Below are positions 43,127 to 54,255 of a DNA stretch of 64,000 nt, piece by piece (position 1 is the first letter of the stretch; each line of letters begins with the position of its first letter). A program made the translations under genes and the position numbers. Under the pieces are notes generated by a model. That model did not search any database. It saw only the letters and a list, made by a program, of their open reading frames with translations, and was not told the origin of the DNA. Source of the DNA: Symsagittifera roscoffensis (Eukaryota > Xenacoelomorpha > Acoela > Convolutidae); the NCBI RefSeq assembly GCF_963678635.1, contig NC_087062.1:55999970-56063969 (forward strand), given 5' to 3'.

Positions 43127-44659
43127 TTAGGTGACCACTCCTCTTAAAACTATCGAAGGGAAAATAGAGAGAGATTTTTTTTCCAATTTAGTCTTCATAA
43201 CTCCAGAGTTTCTGGGTCGCAGCGTATCCGCACCATAATTCGTTCTAAGTGGTAAGATATGATTTAGCTGATGGAGATACCCGGTCGCGGTTATTTTGCG
43301 TAGCAAGATCTGGTCAGATATGCGGATAGTTTCGCGAATAGGTTCAATTTCATCAAAATTACGAAAAAATTTTGCTTTTTTCTGAACTTGGTCTACTTGA
43401 TCTAGTAAATATGAATAGGTACTACGCCAAACAGATGCGCAGTAAGATAGTCGATGTATCACCAAAGAATTGTAAAGTAATTTCAGCTCTTCCGCTGTAT
43501 AATTCAGACGTTTGAGGCGCAACAAAAAGTATAGACATGATACTGACGCTTTGCAGATAGCAGTAATGTGCTCCTTGAACAACAGATTTTCGTCAAAAAT
43601 CACACCGAGTATCTTTCGCGTCATCACACGTTCAACTCAAGGAATAACTCTTGGTTGTTGACCTTTTTTAAACGATAACAGAACCTCATTTGTTTACCGT
43701 GATTCAGCGTCAAGTTTTTGGAGTTAAAATGGACTTCAAGTACATCAATAACGTCACTGGCATAGTCATGTTCACCTATGTAACCTCCGACAACTGGGGA
43801 AAAATCATCACGGAAATTAGTAAGCCTACAACGTCTTTCAGGAATGTCAGTTGTAACTGATATGTCATTTGTACCACTGTTGAAAAGGGGTGGTCCGTTT
43901 ACTGTCCCGTGCGGAACGCCTTGACTGGTAGTTAGTACCCTAGATAGTTGCTCGATTACAAAAGTCGAATATACGCGACCAGAAAGAAAACTGTTGTACC
44001 AGGTTAAAAGAAAGAGGTTATAATGAGACTTATGAAGTCCATCAATAATACCGCGATGAGAAATAGAGTCAAACGCTTTGCTTAAATCAAGAGTGATGAG
44101 TCTTATGTAGTAATTTTCTGAACGGAGGTAGTTCACATCGTTTAGTAGCTTGATACGCGCACACGTAGTTGAGGAACCGTTTCGAAAACCGAACTGATTG
44201 TCCGACAGGGTTGAGTGATATCGCTTAGATAAAAAGCTGTCAAAGACAATTCGCTCAAACACACGAGCAAGAATAGGAGTCAGAAAGATAGGCCGCAAGG
44301 TAGAAAAATCAGATGGACGGGGGCACATCGGAATGTGCTTTATAGACCAACTTCCCAAGTTTCAGGAAAAACCGTACTTGATAAAGAGGGACTAAAAAAA
44401 GCGTCAAGAACTCTGCTATATTATGAGCGTTTTCACGGTATAACCAATACGGCAGACCATCAGGGCCAACGGCCTTTTTTTTTGTCAAGTTTGATATGTA
44501 AATAAACACCTGGCGTGCATGAACAACAGGAAGTTGATAACCATGTGTGTCAAAGATTTGTGGCCGCGTGTTTACGAGATTAGTGCTATTATCATTATCA
44601 TGAGAATTCAGTTCATTTGCGTCAAAGTGATTTTCAATGACGGGTTGTTCACGTTTCAC
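43127..44659 (-). pseudogene. RT of the minus-strand CR1-like LINE (broken)
   Basis: Visible blocks are KKAVGPDGLPYWLYRENAHN (about 44,475), DNQFGFRNGSSTTCARI (about 44,200), ITLDLSKAFDSISHRGII (motif A, about 44,090), SQGVPHGTVNGPPLF (motif B, about 43,920) and, where YADD is expected, LTNFRDDFSP (about 43,820), so the catalytic box is altered. The C-terminal domain (43,127-43,627) is in another frame: ILGVIFDENLLFKEHI, then the YCASVWRS region. Frame changes occur near 43,625 and around 44,330. Confidence 0.85.
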
Positions 44660-46531
44660 ATAATAGTTGACTTGCTTCCACCACTATTTGCTTCCATTTT
44701 GTTAGTTCCGAGAGTTATTGGAAAAAATCTTGTGGCAAAATTATGCAGCAACCGCTAAAGCGTCATTAACTCGGCCTTTCTTGAATAGCTTGTTTTTCTT
44801 TTTAAGCAAAAGCTTTACAACTGGTGTGACAAATGGTGGCTCGGTGTTTCTTATAGAAACCCGACAAAATGGACAGAAATGGTTAAAATACGAGGTAAGG
44901 ACATGACTCAATTCTGAAACCGCCTGATTGGCGTCATTTATGTGCAGGATTTGAGAAAATTCACATTGATCCAATGCAAGATCGCAGGCTCGTTTAATTT
45001 GAACACGTTGGTCTCGGAAAACCATTTTCCTGCAAGAGTGCTTGGATTTGGCGATCTTTGCAATAACTCCCAGGTGGTCCCTTGATTTTGTAAGAGGAAA
45101 CGTTTTGCAGCATTGGAATATAGTCGGACCATCATATAGAAATTTGTCGAGATTTCGTGCTCCGCGCGTTGGATCGGTGTTAACAAGATGCAAATTGCAA
45201 TGAGTCGAAATATGGCCTGTGTTGAGGGAATTCAGAACACCACATACGCAACGCAACCGTAGGCTGTGATTTGCATGCTGTTCTCAACCGTAGAAATAAT
45301 ATGTTCGGAGAATGCTTCCGCATTACAGGCATCTGGAGGGAAATAAAGTAATAAGAGTAAAACACGAGGACTTACGAAGAAGTCAAGCCACAAAATTTCA
45401 AACTGATCCGAACCGAGTGCATGTAGTCGTGCGTACGACAGGTTGTGCCTAATAAATGCATATACTCCGCCTCCAGTTTGCTTATTGGAATTGGTATGGC
45501 TTTGATCATGTCTTTCAAGGTAGTAACCAGGCAGCATGAAGGAACAATCAATTTTAATACCCAACCAGCTTTCGCAAAAAGTGGTTTTCAATGACGGGTT
45601 GTTCACGTTTCACATAATAGTTGACTTGCTTCCACCACTATTTGCTTCCATTTTGTTAGTTCCGAGAGTTATTGGAAAAAATCTTGTGGCAAAATTATGC
45701 AGCAACCGCTAAAGCGTCATTAACTCGGCCTTTCTTGAATAGCTTGTTTTTCTTTTTAAGCAAAAGCTTTACAACTGGTGTGACAAATGGTGGCTCGGTG
45801 TTTCTTATAGAAACCCGACCAAATGGACAGAAATGGTTAAAATACGAGGTAAGGACATGACTCAATTCTGAAACCGCCTGATTGGCGTCATTTATGTGCA
45901 GGATTTGAGAAAATTCACATTGATCCAATGCAAGGTCGCAGGCTCGTTTAATTTGAACACGTTGGTCTCGGAAAACCATTTTCCTGCAAGAGTGCTTGGA
46001 TTTGGCGATCTTTGCAATAACTCCCAGGTGGTCCCTTGATTTTGTAAGAGGAAACGTTTTGCAGCATTGGAATATAGTCGGACCATCATATAGAAATTTG
46101 TCGAGATTTCGTGCTCCGCGCGTTGGATCGGTGTTAACAAGATGCAAATTGCAATGAGTCGAAATATGGCCTGTGTTGAGGGAATTCAGAACACCACATA
46201 CGCAACGCAACCGTAGGTTGTGATTTGCATGCTGTTCTCAACCGTAGAAATAATATATTCGGAGAATGCTTCCGCATTACAGGCATCTGGAGGGAAATAA
46301 AGTAAGCAGAGTAAAACACGAGGACTTACGAAAAAGTCAAGCCACAAAATTTCAAACTGATCCGAACCGAGTGGATGTAGTCGTGCGTACGACAGGTTGT
46401 GCCTAATAAATGCATATACTCCGCCTCCAGTTTGCTTATTGGAATTGGTATGGCTTTGATCATGTCCTTCCAGGTGGTAACCAGGCAGCATGAAGGAACA
46501 ATCAATTTTAATACCCAACCAGCTTTCGCAA
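44624..46531. repeat. 954-bp tandem duplication inside the LINE
   Basis: 44,624-45,577 and 45,578-46,531 are direct copies with only a few differences. The junction shows an AAAGTGRTTTTCAATG microhomology. The repeated part covers most of the endonuclease. The near identity of the copies means that the duplication is recent relative to the LINE. Confidence 0.93.
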
Positions 46532-46626
46532 ACAAGACAGATGTCAGCATTTTGGTTCAGCATGTCTGTATGTAAATGTACCAGGGCGTTTGGCTTTTTG
46601 AGGGACCTGGCCTTAATAAGCAACAT
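44741..46626 (-). pseudogene. Endonuclease region of the minus-strand LINE (duplicated)
   Basis: The upstream copy opens MLLIKARSLKKPNALVHL, then ICLVCESWLGIKID (metal-binding Glu), TGGGVYAFIRHNLSYAR and ILWLDFFVSPRVLL. The C-terminal part has NTDPTRGARNLDKFLYD, KSRDHLGVIAKI and DPPF-like EPPFVTPVVKLLL. The second copy repeats everything from CESWLG onward. Each copy also carries a frame change near the GCVAYVVF end. The order and motifs fit a CR1-group APE endonuclease. Confidence 0.85.
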
Positions 46627-46639
46627 AGTGACAAATTCG

Positions 46640-47475
46640 ACTTGTAGTCAATTCAATTAATGTTCTTGTCCGTTGATAAACAGTTTCAAACTACGTATTT
46701 TTGCGTTTTCCTTTGCGACCTGACCAGACTGATAAGTTCGTTTCGGCATTTCAGCAACTTCCTTTCTAGCTCAAGATCAATTTTCGTTAGTTCACGGGAG
46801 ATAAAGACGTTGTCAGAAGAGTCCTTTAATTTATGTGTACTTGCAAGAACCTTTCGGTACTGCCAGTAGTTCAGTAGCTTGACTATCAGTGTTCTTGGTC
46901 ATTTAATATTTTCTTTTTTCTTCCCAGTACAGTAGAGATATGCAACAATAATTTCTTCTCCGCATAGATCCTTGAAAAATGAGCGTACCTTGGCCATATA
47001 ACACTCCATGTTGTGAGAAGAGAGTTCGTGATGAGGCGACTGGGATCTGGTGATTGAAGCTTCTGGTCTAGTGACGGGTGTCGGAACCACTGAGAGCACT
47101 GGGGTGCTTGTCCACTGCTTGGACTACGCGTTGAAGTTTCTGTTCAATGAGTTTGAGTCTCTTATTCGTGTCCTCCCAGGCAATGGCGGGTTTCTAGATT
47201 GGTCTACTCAAGCAAACATCACCACAATATTATCTGAGGTTGAAATAAACTTGAAAGCTTCCCTGGGAAATTTCGCGCAGTCTGCATGTGTCCACTTTGA
47301 GCACCTGTCGCACTCAATCCAATCCTCTCCATCTGTTCTGCTGCTTTTGAGACATTCTTTTTCGTCTGCTCTGATGTCGGTCGTTGATTTTGTCCTCGTA
47401 TTCTTCCGGTTTTTCTTTCAGGCTGCAGGCATGTTGAGAGTTGGGAGAATCAGGTTCAGTCATCGCTCATGTTTC
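46640..47475 (-). pseudogene. LINE ORF1 with PHD-type finger (minus)
   Basis: Minus-strand reading gives a PHD/zinc segment WIECDRCSKWTHADCAKF (about 47,250-47,320). A Pro/Ser-rich stretch, the open piece HNMECYMAKVRSFFKDLCG and a C-terminal block NYWQYRKVLA...SRELTKIDLELERK (about 46,700-46,880) follow. That C-terminal pattern is typical of CR1-type ORF1 proteins. Several stops and shifts break the frame. ORF1 proteins bind RNA; the PHD finger may bind chromatin. Confidence 0.7.
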
Positions 47476-47604
47476 TGAATCTAACAAATAAGTTTATCAC
47501 AACAATGGCGAGTTTCAATATCTGGTCTGACCAGATTTAAACGAAACAAAAAGCTTAATATTCCAATAATCAATCTTCGTTGACTTGGTCCATTATCACC
47601 ATGT

Positions 47605-48513
47605 GTGTCAGATACCTGCTGTTGCAGAAGGATGCTGTGCTGGATCCCACAAGGCACTTCGAGCCAAATGTCTGGTGATATCCCTTGCTATGTTTCAGGT
47701 TCATCTTGTTCTCGAGAGCTTCTCGCCAGCTGCCAATTTTCCGTTTGGTCTACTACATTGATAATTCGTTTATTTCCTGGGTATAATATATTTAGGAAAG
47801 ACCGCAGTTCGTTGAACTCAAACAAAACCACAGGCGGCGGTGTCTGTATTTTTGTTCGTGAAGGTATTGTCAGTGATCGGCGGACTTGTCATCATTCTGA
47901 TCAGTATGAAATTCTGTGGCTGTCACTTAGCGTAGGAAATAAATATTTGTTGGTCTGTTTGGTTTATTTCCCACCTGATGCTACGTATGGCTGTCAGCTA
48001 GAAATGCATATCTCACATTCCATCAATGTCTTCAGGGACCAGAACCCATCGTCAATTATTGTACTCTATGGAGATTTCAATAACTTGAATACTGATGACC
48101 TCGTATTAGATTGTGGTCTTTACGATGTTTGTACGGAACCCACACGCGGGAATAATAGACTTGACAAAATATTGTGCTCGGATGAAATTTATTTCAATGG
48201 TGTTGAACGATTTACGTCTACTCTGAGAACGGACCATTTGGGTTTGGTTGCTCATCATGGTGCTGAACAATCTGAAAAGAAGGTTGTTTACTTTCGTGAC
48301 CATAGATTTGCCAACAAAAATCATTTGAATTATTTGCTAGATACCCATGATATAAGTTATTTTCTTAACTACAACGATCCAAATGGGTTGTTAAGGGAAC
48401 TTTCTAACGAGTTTCTGAATCTGTATAAGGTCGCCTGTCCATTGAAACGTGTTGTTTTTAGCTCAAAGGATCCACCTTTCATGACTCCGGTTATCACATA
48501 TCTTTTAAGGTAG
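47605..48513 (+). pseudogene. Endonuclease of the plus-strand CR1-like LINE
   Basis: An open stretch of 302 codons whose first ATG is not meaningful. Endonuclease blocks are GYNIFRKDRSS, TTGGGVCIFVREGIVSDR, YEILWLSLSVGNKYLLVCLV, VLYGDFNNLNTDDL, TEPTRGNNRLDKILCS and LRTDHLGLVAHH, with a downstream SSKDPPFMTPVITYLLR linker. The N-terminal Glu-bearing block is not visible, which fits truncation or an upstream shift. The sequence is closely related to the duplicated endonuclease at 44.7-46.6 kb. Confidence 0.85.
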
Positions 48514-48759
48514 AAGCATCGACATACACGTCGAGGTAAACTTGCGGAAGAGAATGTTGTCGGCCTTCAAGTTCGTATGTTAATTACTAAACGTGCCTTT
48601 TCTGATTCTAGTGGTCGAAACTGGTGGCAGCGTGTGAATACTTTATAGAATAAGAATACAATAGCCCCAGATCGCACCTGTGCTTTTTCGGCTGAGCAGC
48701 TTAACCAGTACTATAATGGCATCTCCACTGCTTCTGGAGGCCCATTCAAGCCTACTTAT

Positions 48760-50186
48760 TTGGAGACTACAAATGACGGTCCGCAGTTTTCGCTCTTGCA
48801 AATACTTAACGCTATGAAACGCATTAGGCGCACCGCTACTGGCCCAGACGCTCTGCCGTTTTGGATCTTTAAGGACAATGCTCACACTTTGGCCGAAATC
48901 CCATGTCATATGTTCAACTTGTGCTTAGAACAAGGTATTTTCCCGGAGTTTTGGAAGCTTGCAAAAATATCTCCCTTGCCAAAAGTTTCGTCTCCAAAGC
49001 AGCCAAAGGATTTGAGGCCTGACTCTGTTACTTCTGTTATGTCCAGAGTGTTTGAAAGGTTAATTTACCAGAACTATCTGCAAGGCCCTTATAACAGATG
49101 GCTTACACGTAACCAGTATGGTTTTCGTAAACATTCTTCTACTTCCTGTATGCTCATTAGGCTGCAACATCATCTCTGGAATTTCCGTGAAAACTATGAT
49201 TATGTTCGCTTTTTTTCTCTAGATATTTCAAAAGATACTATTGATACTATTTCCCACAAGAGTGTTATAGAAGGAGTAATGAATATTGTCCCAGTAGTCA
49301 ATCCTGCGGTTGTCAACGTAATCATTAACTTCTTGCAAATTAGAGCCCATTATACTTCTCTCAATGGCTTGGATTCAACTGTTTTGTATACTAATCAGGG
49401 TGTCCCTCAGGGCCTTGTCCTTGGTCCGCCTCTTTACATTTGCTCTACCGATGCTATTGATGTTTCAGATGTTTCCACCACTTTATCAACTTATGCTGAC
49501 GATAACAATCCTCTTGTAGCTGGCTGCAATAGCGCTGACAATGCCCGGGAAGTTATTAGTTCGCTCTGTCACCAATTTGACGCAAGAAACTTGTTTCTCA
49601 ATGTTCAAAAATTTTCCAAGGAAATGCGTATCATTTTCAACCATAGTGGCAGTAATACCATACATATAGTTGAGGGCATTGAGGTTGTTGATGACCTCAA
49701 AGTAATGGGGCTTACGATTGTTTCCAAACTTGGTTTTTCTAAGCATATTGACAAAGCTGTTAAACAATCGAACTCGATACTTTTTTCAATCTGGCGCCTT
49801 GGTAAAATCGGTTATTCGAAGGACAAACTTGCTATTTTATTCGTGTTTTTATTCTCCCAAAGCTTTACTATGGCATTAATGTTTGGGGTGGTTCAAATGT
49901 TAAAGATCTAGAGAAGATCAATTTGTTTCAAAGACGTGCAATAAGGCTCGGCGTTACTGATACTTATGAACCAATATCTGCATTTATTAGGAGAGCTGAC
50001 CAAAAACTCTACGATGCAATCCTCCAAACAGGTTCTGATCATCTGTTGTTTGATTTAGTTCCGACACGTTCTACCTACTCAGCAAACAACCTGCGCTGTC
50101 GTGATCCACCTATTTCTCGCTGTAAGATGGGGAAGCAAATGAAAATACTTCCTTATTGCCTGCTGCGCAGACTTCATGACATATAG
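48760..50186 (+). pseudogene. Reverse transcriptase of the plus-strand CR1-like LINE
   Basis: RT blocks are ATGPDALPFWIFKDNAH (about 48,838), LPKVSSPKQPKDLRP (about 48,975), NQYGFRKHSSTSCMLI (about 49,112), FSLDISKDTIDTISHKSV (motif A, about 49,215), NQGVPQGLVLGPPLY (about 49,396) and the catalytic TYADDNNPLV (YADD codons at 49,492-49,503). The frame shifts once near 49,850-49,910, then continues as NLFQRRAIRLG and ends at LRRLHDI (stop at 50,184-50,186). Confidence 0.88.
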
Positions 50187-50242
50187 TTTAATTTGTTATG
50201 TCTTATTACGATTTATAGATGTCATTCTATAACTAATTTAAG

Positions 50243-50269
50243 TATCTATCTATCTATCTATCTATCTAT
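50243..50269 (+). repeat. (TATC)n LINE tail
   Basis: About 6.75 TATC units, expanded to about 7.75 units in the two further array copies (51,729-51,759 and 53,218-53,248). Confidence 0.9.
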
Positions 50270-50613
50270 GTCCACGGGAACACTTTCACGCTCAGGGCGG
50301 TCACTAGATCATCATGCTCTGTCTTGCTATCTTGCTGTCTTGTTGTCACGACAAGAGGCTTCGTTTTTCTCGTATCTTCTTCGACTGGTTTTCGTCTTGT
50401 AATCTAAATGTTGTGTTTTTTGTCTGATTTTTGTCAAATTGGCCATTTTTCGCATATCTCAGAAAAGTTCATGCTCAAATTGAAATTTCAAAACTCCAAA
50501 AATCTAGAATATTCTGAGCGTCCTTTTCATCACAAATTCACTGCTAACGCCTTTAACGTTCGTTTTTACGTGCTTCGGCGGGTTCGACTGTACCAATCCG
50601 GGGGAATGGCACA
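50270..50613 (-). repeat. Gypsy-group LTR remnant (minus), repeated in each array unit
   Basis: The reverse strand starts TGTGCCATTC and aligns with the copy A/B LTR: the ATTCT, TCTGAG and GGCCA blocks occur in order. It is also close to 41,547-42,340. Further copies lie at 51,760-52,103 and 53,249-53,337 (interrupted). The LINE tail abuts it, so the LINE probably inserted into the LTR before the array formed. Confidence 0.7.
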
Positions 50614-51143
50614 CTCGCTCGATAATAAAATGCCATGGTTATAAACAAGCTCTGGTTCAACTGGAGTAATTTCGAAGCTGCTATCATCTCATATTGTTTG
50701 ATTGTATCCTGTTTTGTAAATTATTGCAAAACTATGATTTCCTTATTTTCGATTATATATCTCTTGCCTCAAATAGACCTGGAAACAGATCAAACCTGAA
50801 ACTTCTGGTTACTGCTTCTGTTTCCTGAAAATTTTCCATATGTGGCAGTTATTTTATGAGAATAGTGGAAAATCTAATTTATGTTTCAGCCAATTCGAAT
50901 TTGGAAGTTTATGGCGCCATGAAGAAGATTTCAATCAAAGTTTTCCCTCGACTCTTTCTGCACCTTCTTCGTCAAATTTCGATTCAACATGTAGAGTTTC
51001 AATAACTTATCAATCTTAACTTTTCTAACAATTCGTATAAACTCAATTTTGTTCTTTGATTTACCCCATAAAAGGTAATGAAAGTCTCTCTTCTGCTTTG
51101 TCCTCTACAGACGACCATTTCTTTTGCTATTTTGGTTTTCAGA
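50614..51143. other. Unrecognised part of the array unit
   Basis: No ORF, motif or known repeat that I can support, apart from its second copy at 52,104-52,633. Confidence 0.5.
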
Positions 51144-51507
51144 ACGTGTTGTTGGCTTAGTGGGCATTCGGAAAAAACTTAAGGTTTGCTTGCTGCTAGC
51201 GGTTGTTTTTCAGTTTTTTCTGAGATTCACAATTTCTGATTTCCAAATGTTTGTTGAATTTTTTTTCATTTTTTTGGTATCTTTGTGTTTGGATCAATTG
51301 GCGTCTAATCACGTGTTGTTGGCTTAGTGGACGCTCGGAAAGCCGTAAAGGCGAGCTTATTGCTAGAGGTTCTGTTTTTTGTTAGTTTTTCTGAAAGTGA
51401 ATTTTTATTTCCAAGAATATAACGATTTTTTTTTCTCCAACCATTTGTTTGAATTTTAGTTTTCCGATAAATTGGCGACTTTCTATGTGATGTTGGCTTA
51501 TTGGATG
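51144..51507. repeat. 167/174-bp subrepeats within the array unit
   Basis: ACGTGTTGTTGGCTTAGTGG-type starts lie at 51,144 and 51,311, with a shortened third start (ATGTGATGTTGGCTTATTGG) at 51,485 that runs straight into the LINE end. The same layout recurs at 52,634, 52,800 and 52,974. Subunits share phrases but are well diverged from each other. Confidence 0.75.
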
Positions 51508-51728
51508 CTCCAAACAGGTTCTGATCATGTGTTGTTTGATTTAGTTCCGACACGTTCTACCTACTCAGCAAACAACCTGCGCTGTCGCGATCCACCTATT
51601 TCTCGCTGTAAGATGGGGAAGCAAATGAAAATACTTCCTTATTGCCTGCTGCGCAGACTTCATGACATATAGTTTAATTTGTTATGTCTTATTACGATTT
51701 ATAGATGTCATTCTATAACTAATTTAAG

Positions 51729-51759
<31 letters not shown>

Positions 51760-53217
51760 GTCCACGGGAACACTTTCACGCTCAGGGTGGTCACTAGATC
51801 ATCATGCTCTGTCTTGCTATCTTGCTGTCTTGTTGTCACGACAAGAGGCTTCGTTTTTCTCGTATCTTCTTCGACTGGTTTTCGTCTCGTAATCTAATTG
51901 TTGTGTTTTTTGTCTGATTTTTGTCAAATTGGCCATTTTTTGCATATCTCAGAAAAGTTCATGCTCAAATTGAAATTTCAAAACTCCAAAAATCTAGAAT
52001 ATTCTGAGCGTCCTTTTCATCACAAATTCACTGCTAACGCCTTTAACGTTCGTTTTTACGTGCTTCGGCGGGTTCGACTGTATCAATCCGGGGGAATGGC
52101 ACACTCGCTCGATAATAGAATGCCATGGTTATAAACAAGCTCTGGTTCAACTGGAGTAATTTCGAAGCTGCTATCATCTCATATTTTCTGATTGTATCCT
52201 GTTTTGTAAATTATTGCAAAACTATGATTTCCTTATTTTCGATTATATATCTCTTGCCTCAAATAGACCTGGAAACAGATCAAACCTGAAACTTCTGGTT
52301 ACTGCTTCTGTTTCCTGAAAATTTTCCATATGTGGCAGTTATTTTATGAGAATAGTGGAAAATCTAATTTATGTTTCAGCCAATTCGAATTTGGAAGTTT
52401 ATGGCGCCATGAAGAAGATTTCAATCAAAGTTTTCCCTCGACTCTTTCTGCACCTTCTTCGTCAAATTTCGATTCAACATGTAGAGTTTCAATAACTTAT
52501 CAATCTTAACTTTTCTAACAATTCGTATAAACTCAATTTTGTTCTTTGATTTACCCCATAAAAGGTCATGAAAGTCTCTCTTCTGCTTTGTCCTCTATAG
52601 ACGACCATTTCTTTTGCTATTTTGGTTTTCAGAACGTGTTGTTGGCTTAGTGGGCATTCGGAAAAACTTAAGGTTTGCTTGCTGCTAGCGGTTGTTTTTC
52701 AGTTTTTTCTGAGATTCACAATTTCTGATTTCCAAATGTTTGTTGAATTTTTTTTCATTTTTTTGGTATCTTTGTGTTTGGATCAATTGGCGTCTAATCA
52801 CGTGTTGTTGGCTTAGTGGACGCTCGGAAAGCCGTAAAGGCGAGCTTATTGCTAGAGGTTGTGTTTTTTGTTTGTTTTTCTGAAACTGAATTTTTATTTC
52901 CAAGAATATAACGATTTTTTTTTCTCCAACCATTTGTTTGAATTGTAGTTTTCCGATAAATTGGCGACTTTCTATGTGATGTTGGCTTATTGGATGCTCC
53001 AAACAAGTTCTGATCATCTGTTGTTTGATTTAGTTCCGACACGTTCTACCTACTCAGCAAACAACCTGCGCTGTCGTGATCCACCTATTTCTCGCTGTAA
53101 AATGGGGAAGCAAATGAAAATAATTCCTTATTGCCTGCTGCGCAGACTTCATGACATATAGTTTAATTTGTTATGTCTTATTACGATTTATAGATGTCAT
53201 TCTATAACTAATTTAAG

Positions 53218-53248
<31 letters not shown>

Positions 53249-53337
53249 GTCCACGGGAACACTTTCACGCTCAGGGCGATCACTAGATCATCATGCTCTG
53301 TCTTGCTATCTTGCTGTCTTGTTGTCACGACAAGAGG

Positions 53338-54255
53338 TGTGACATTCGACCAGAATGTGAAAAATGCAATCTCTGCAGAATCCGAATTTTTAGCAGCGAG
53401 CCTTCCGGATTGGTGATTATTGAGAATTAAGAACGTTATTGGAACGATTGACCAAACGGTGAGGGCTAGAATATTCTGGTTTTTTAAAATTTCAAAAATT
53501 CGAATTATGACGTCATATTTCTGAGAAACGTCAGAAACGGCCATTTTGGCTCAGACAAGAAAGAAAAACAGAACAACATTAGCTGCGCTAACAACAACTA
53601 CGAAATCGAGATTGTAAAACGACAACGAGTTACAGAGTAACAGAGAACACTCCGAGTTGCAACTATTGTGCCGCTACAATAGTTGCAAGGCCGTTGCGAA
53701 CAACGGTGAAGGGTGAAAGACGGCCTTCCGGATTAAGAAGAAATCAGGATTAACAAGCTTGATCCAGCGGATTCATCAATCCGGAAGGGTAAAGGAACTG
53801 AAACTTTTATCCTGTTACATAAACTTTTAGCTTCCTGTCATGTCTTGACTTGAATTTAATTAACATCTAGATTCATTTTGATAAGGATGAGAAGCTAGGA
53901 GTTGGGCAAAGGGTTGATCCATCTTCGATGGAGATGATGATTTTTATCTACTGAACAAAAACAATAGTAATATAATAAGTAGTAGCCCTGTTTTTAGGAG
54001 TGACCTCGTGGTCTGGGGATACTGAGACCCAGCCATGAGCTCACTATTTCTGCATGTAATCTAGTTAATTTGAGTGTTTTGACCGAAGCCGAAAGCAGTA
54101 ACGTTTTTGTCGACCCGATGTTAGAAAGACCACCGAAAAGTACTGGCTTGGCAGAGACGGTGAAAAGCATGCAAAGCTCTGTTTAGACGTTAGCCAGTCG
54201 TCTTAAGACTTAGTTTTGTCTTCCGTCGATATGTATCTTCCGGGCGAATGTTACA
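53338..54255 (+). repeat. 5' LTR of Gypsy copy B (918 bp)
   Basis: Begins TGTGACATTC and ends GAATGTTACA, a ten-base terminal inverted repeat with one mismatch. The start is fixed by the break in the tandem-array sequence after CACGACAAGAGG. It aligns end to end with the copy A 3' LTR. It contains CCTTCCGGATT at 53,401-53,411 and 53,724-53,734 and AATCCGGAAGGGT at 53,778-53,790. Confidence 0.93.
53657..53706 (+). promoter_or_regulatory. Twin hairpins in LTR, copy B
   Basis: A perfect 13-bp stem, TTGCAACTATTGT (53,657-53,669) with ACAATAGTTGCAA (53,676-53,688), is followed by CCGTTG-CGAA-CAACGG (53,691-53,706). Directly after it comes TGAAGGGT, the reverse of the ACCCTTCA form of the leader motif. 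Confidence 0.65.

Larger units (their letters stand above)
42953..47480 (-). mobile_element. CR1-like LINE (minus) with ORF1, endonuclease and RT
   Basis: From high to low coordinates: ORF1 with a PHD-type finger, endonuclease, RT, and a 3' tail of (GTT)n on the minus strand (42,953-42,980 as AAC units). It is near full length but broken, and it carries an internal 954-bp tandem duplication. It is related in sequence to the plus-strand LINE at 47,605-50,269, and the two lie head to head. Confidence 0.85.
47605..50269 (+). mobile_element. CR1-like LINE (+), 5'-truncated
   Basis: Endonuclease and RT are followed by a (TATC)n tail at 50,243-50,269. The 5' boundary is uncertain; recognisable coding begins around 47,700 and no ORF1 is visible on this strand. 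Two or more in-frame stops between the endonuclease and RT, and one late frameshift, break it. The last 250 bp belong to the 1.49-kb tandem array. Confidence 0.85.
50022..53337. repeat. 1.49-kb tandem array, 2.2 units, cut by Gypsy copy B
   Basis: Unit 1 is about 50,022-51,507, unit 2 about 51,508-52,996, and unit 3 starts at about 52,997 and stops at 53,337 where copy B's LTR begins. Each unit holds the last 55 codons of the LINE RT, its tail, an LTR remnant (minus), about 530 bp of unrecognised sequence and a pair of roughly 170-bp subrepeats. Units differ by only scattered bases, so the array is recent. Confidence 0.93.
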
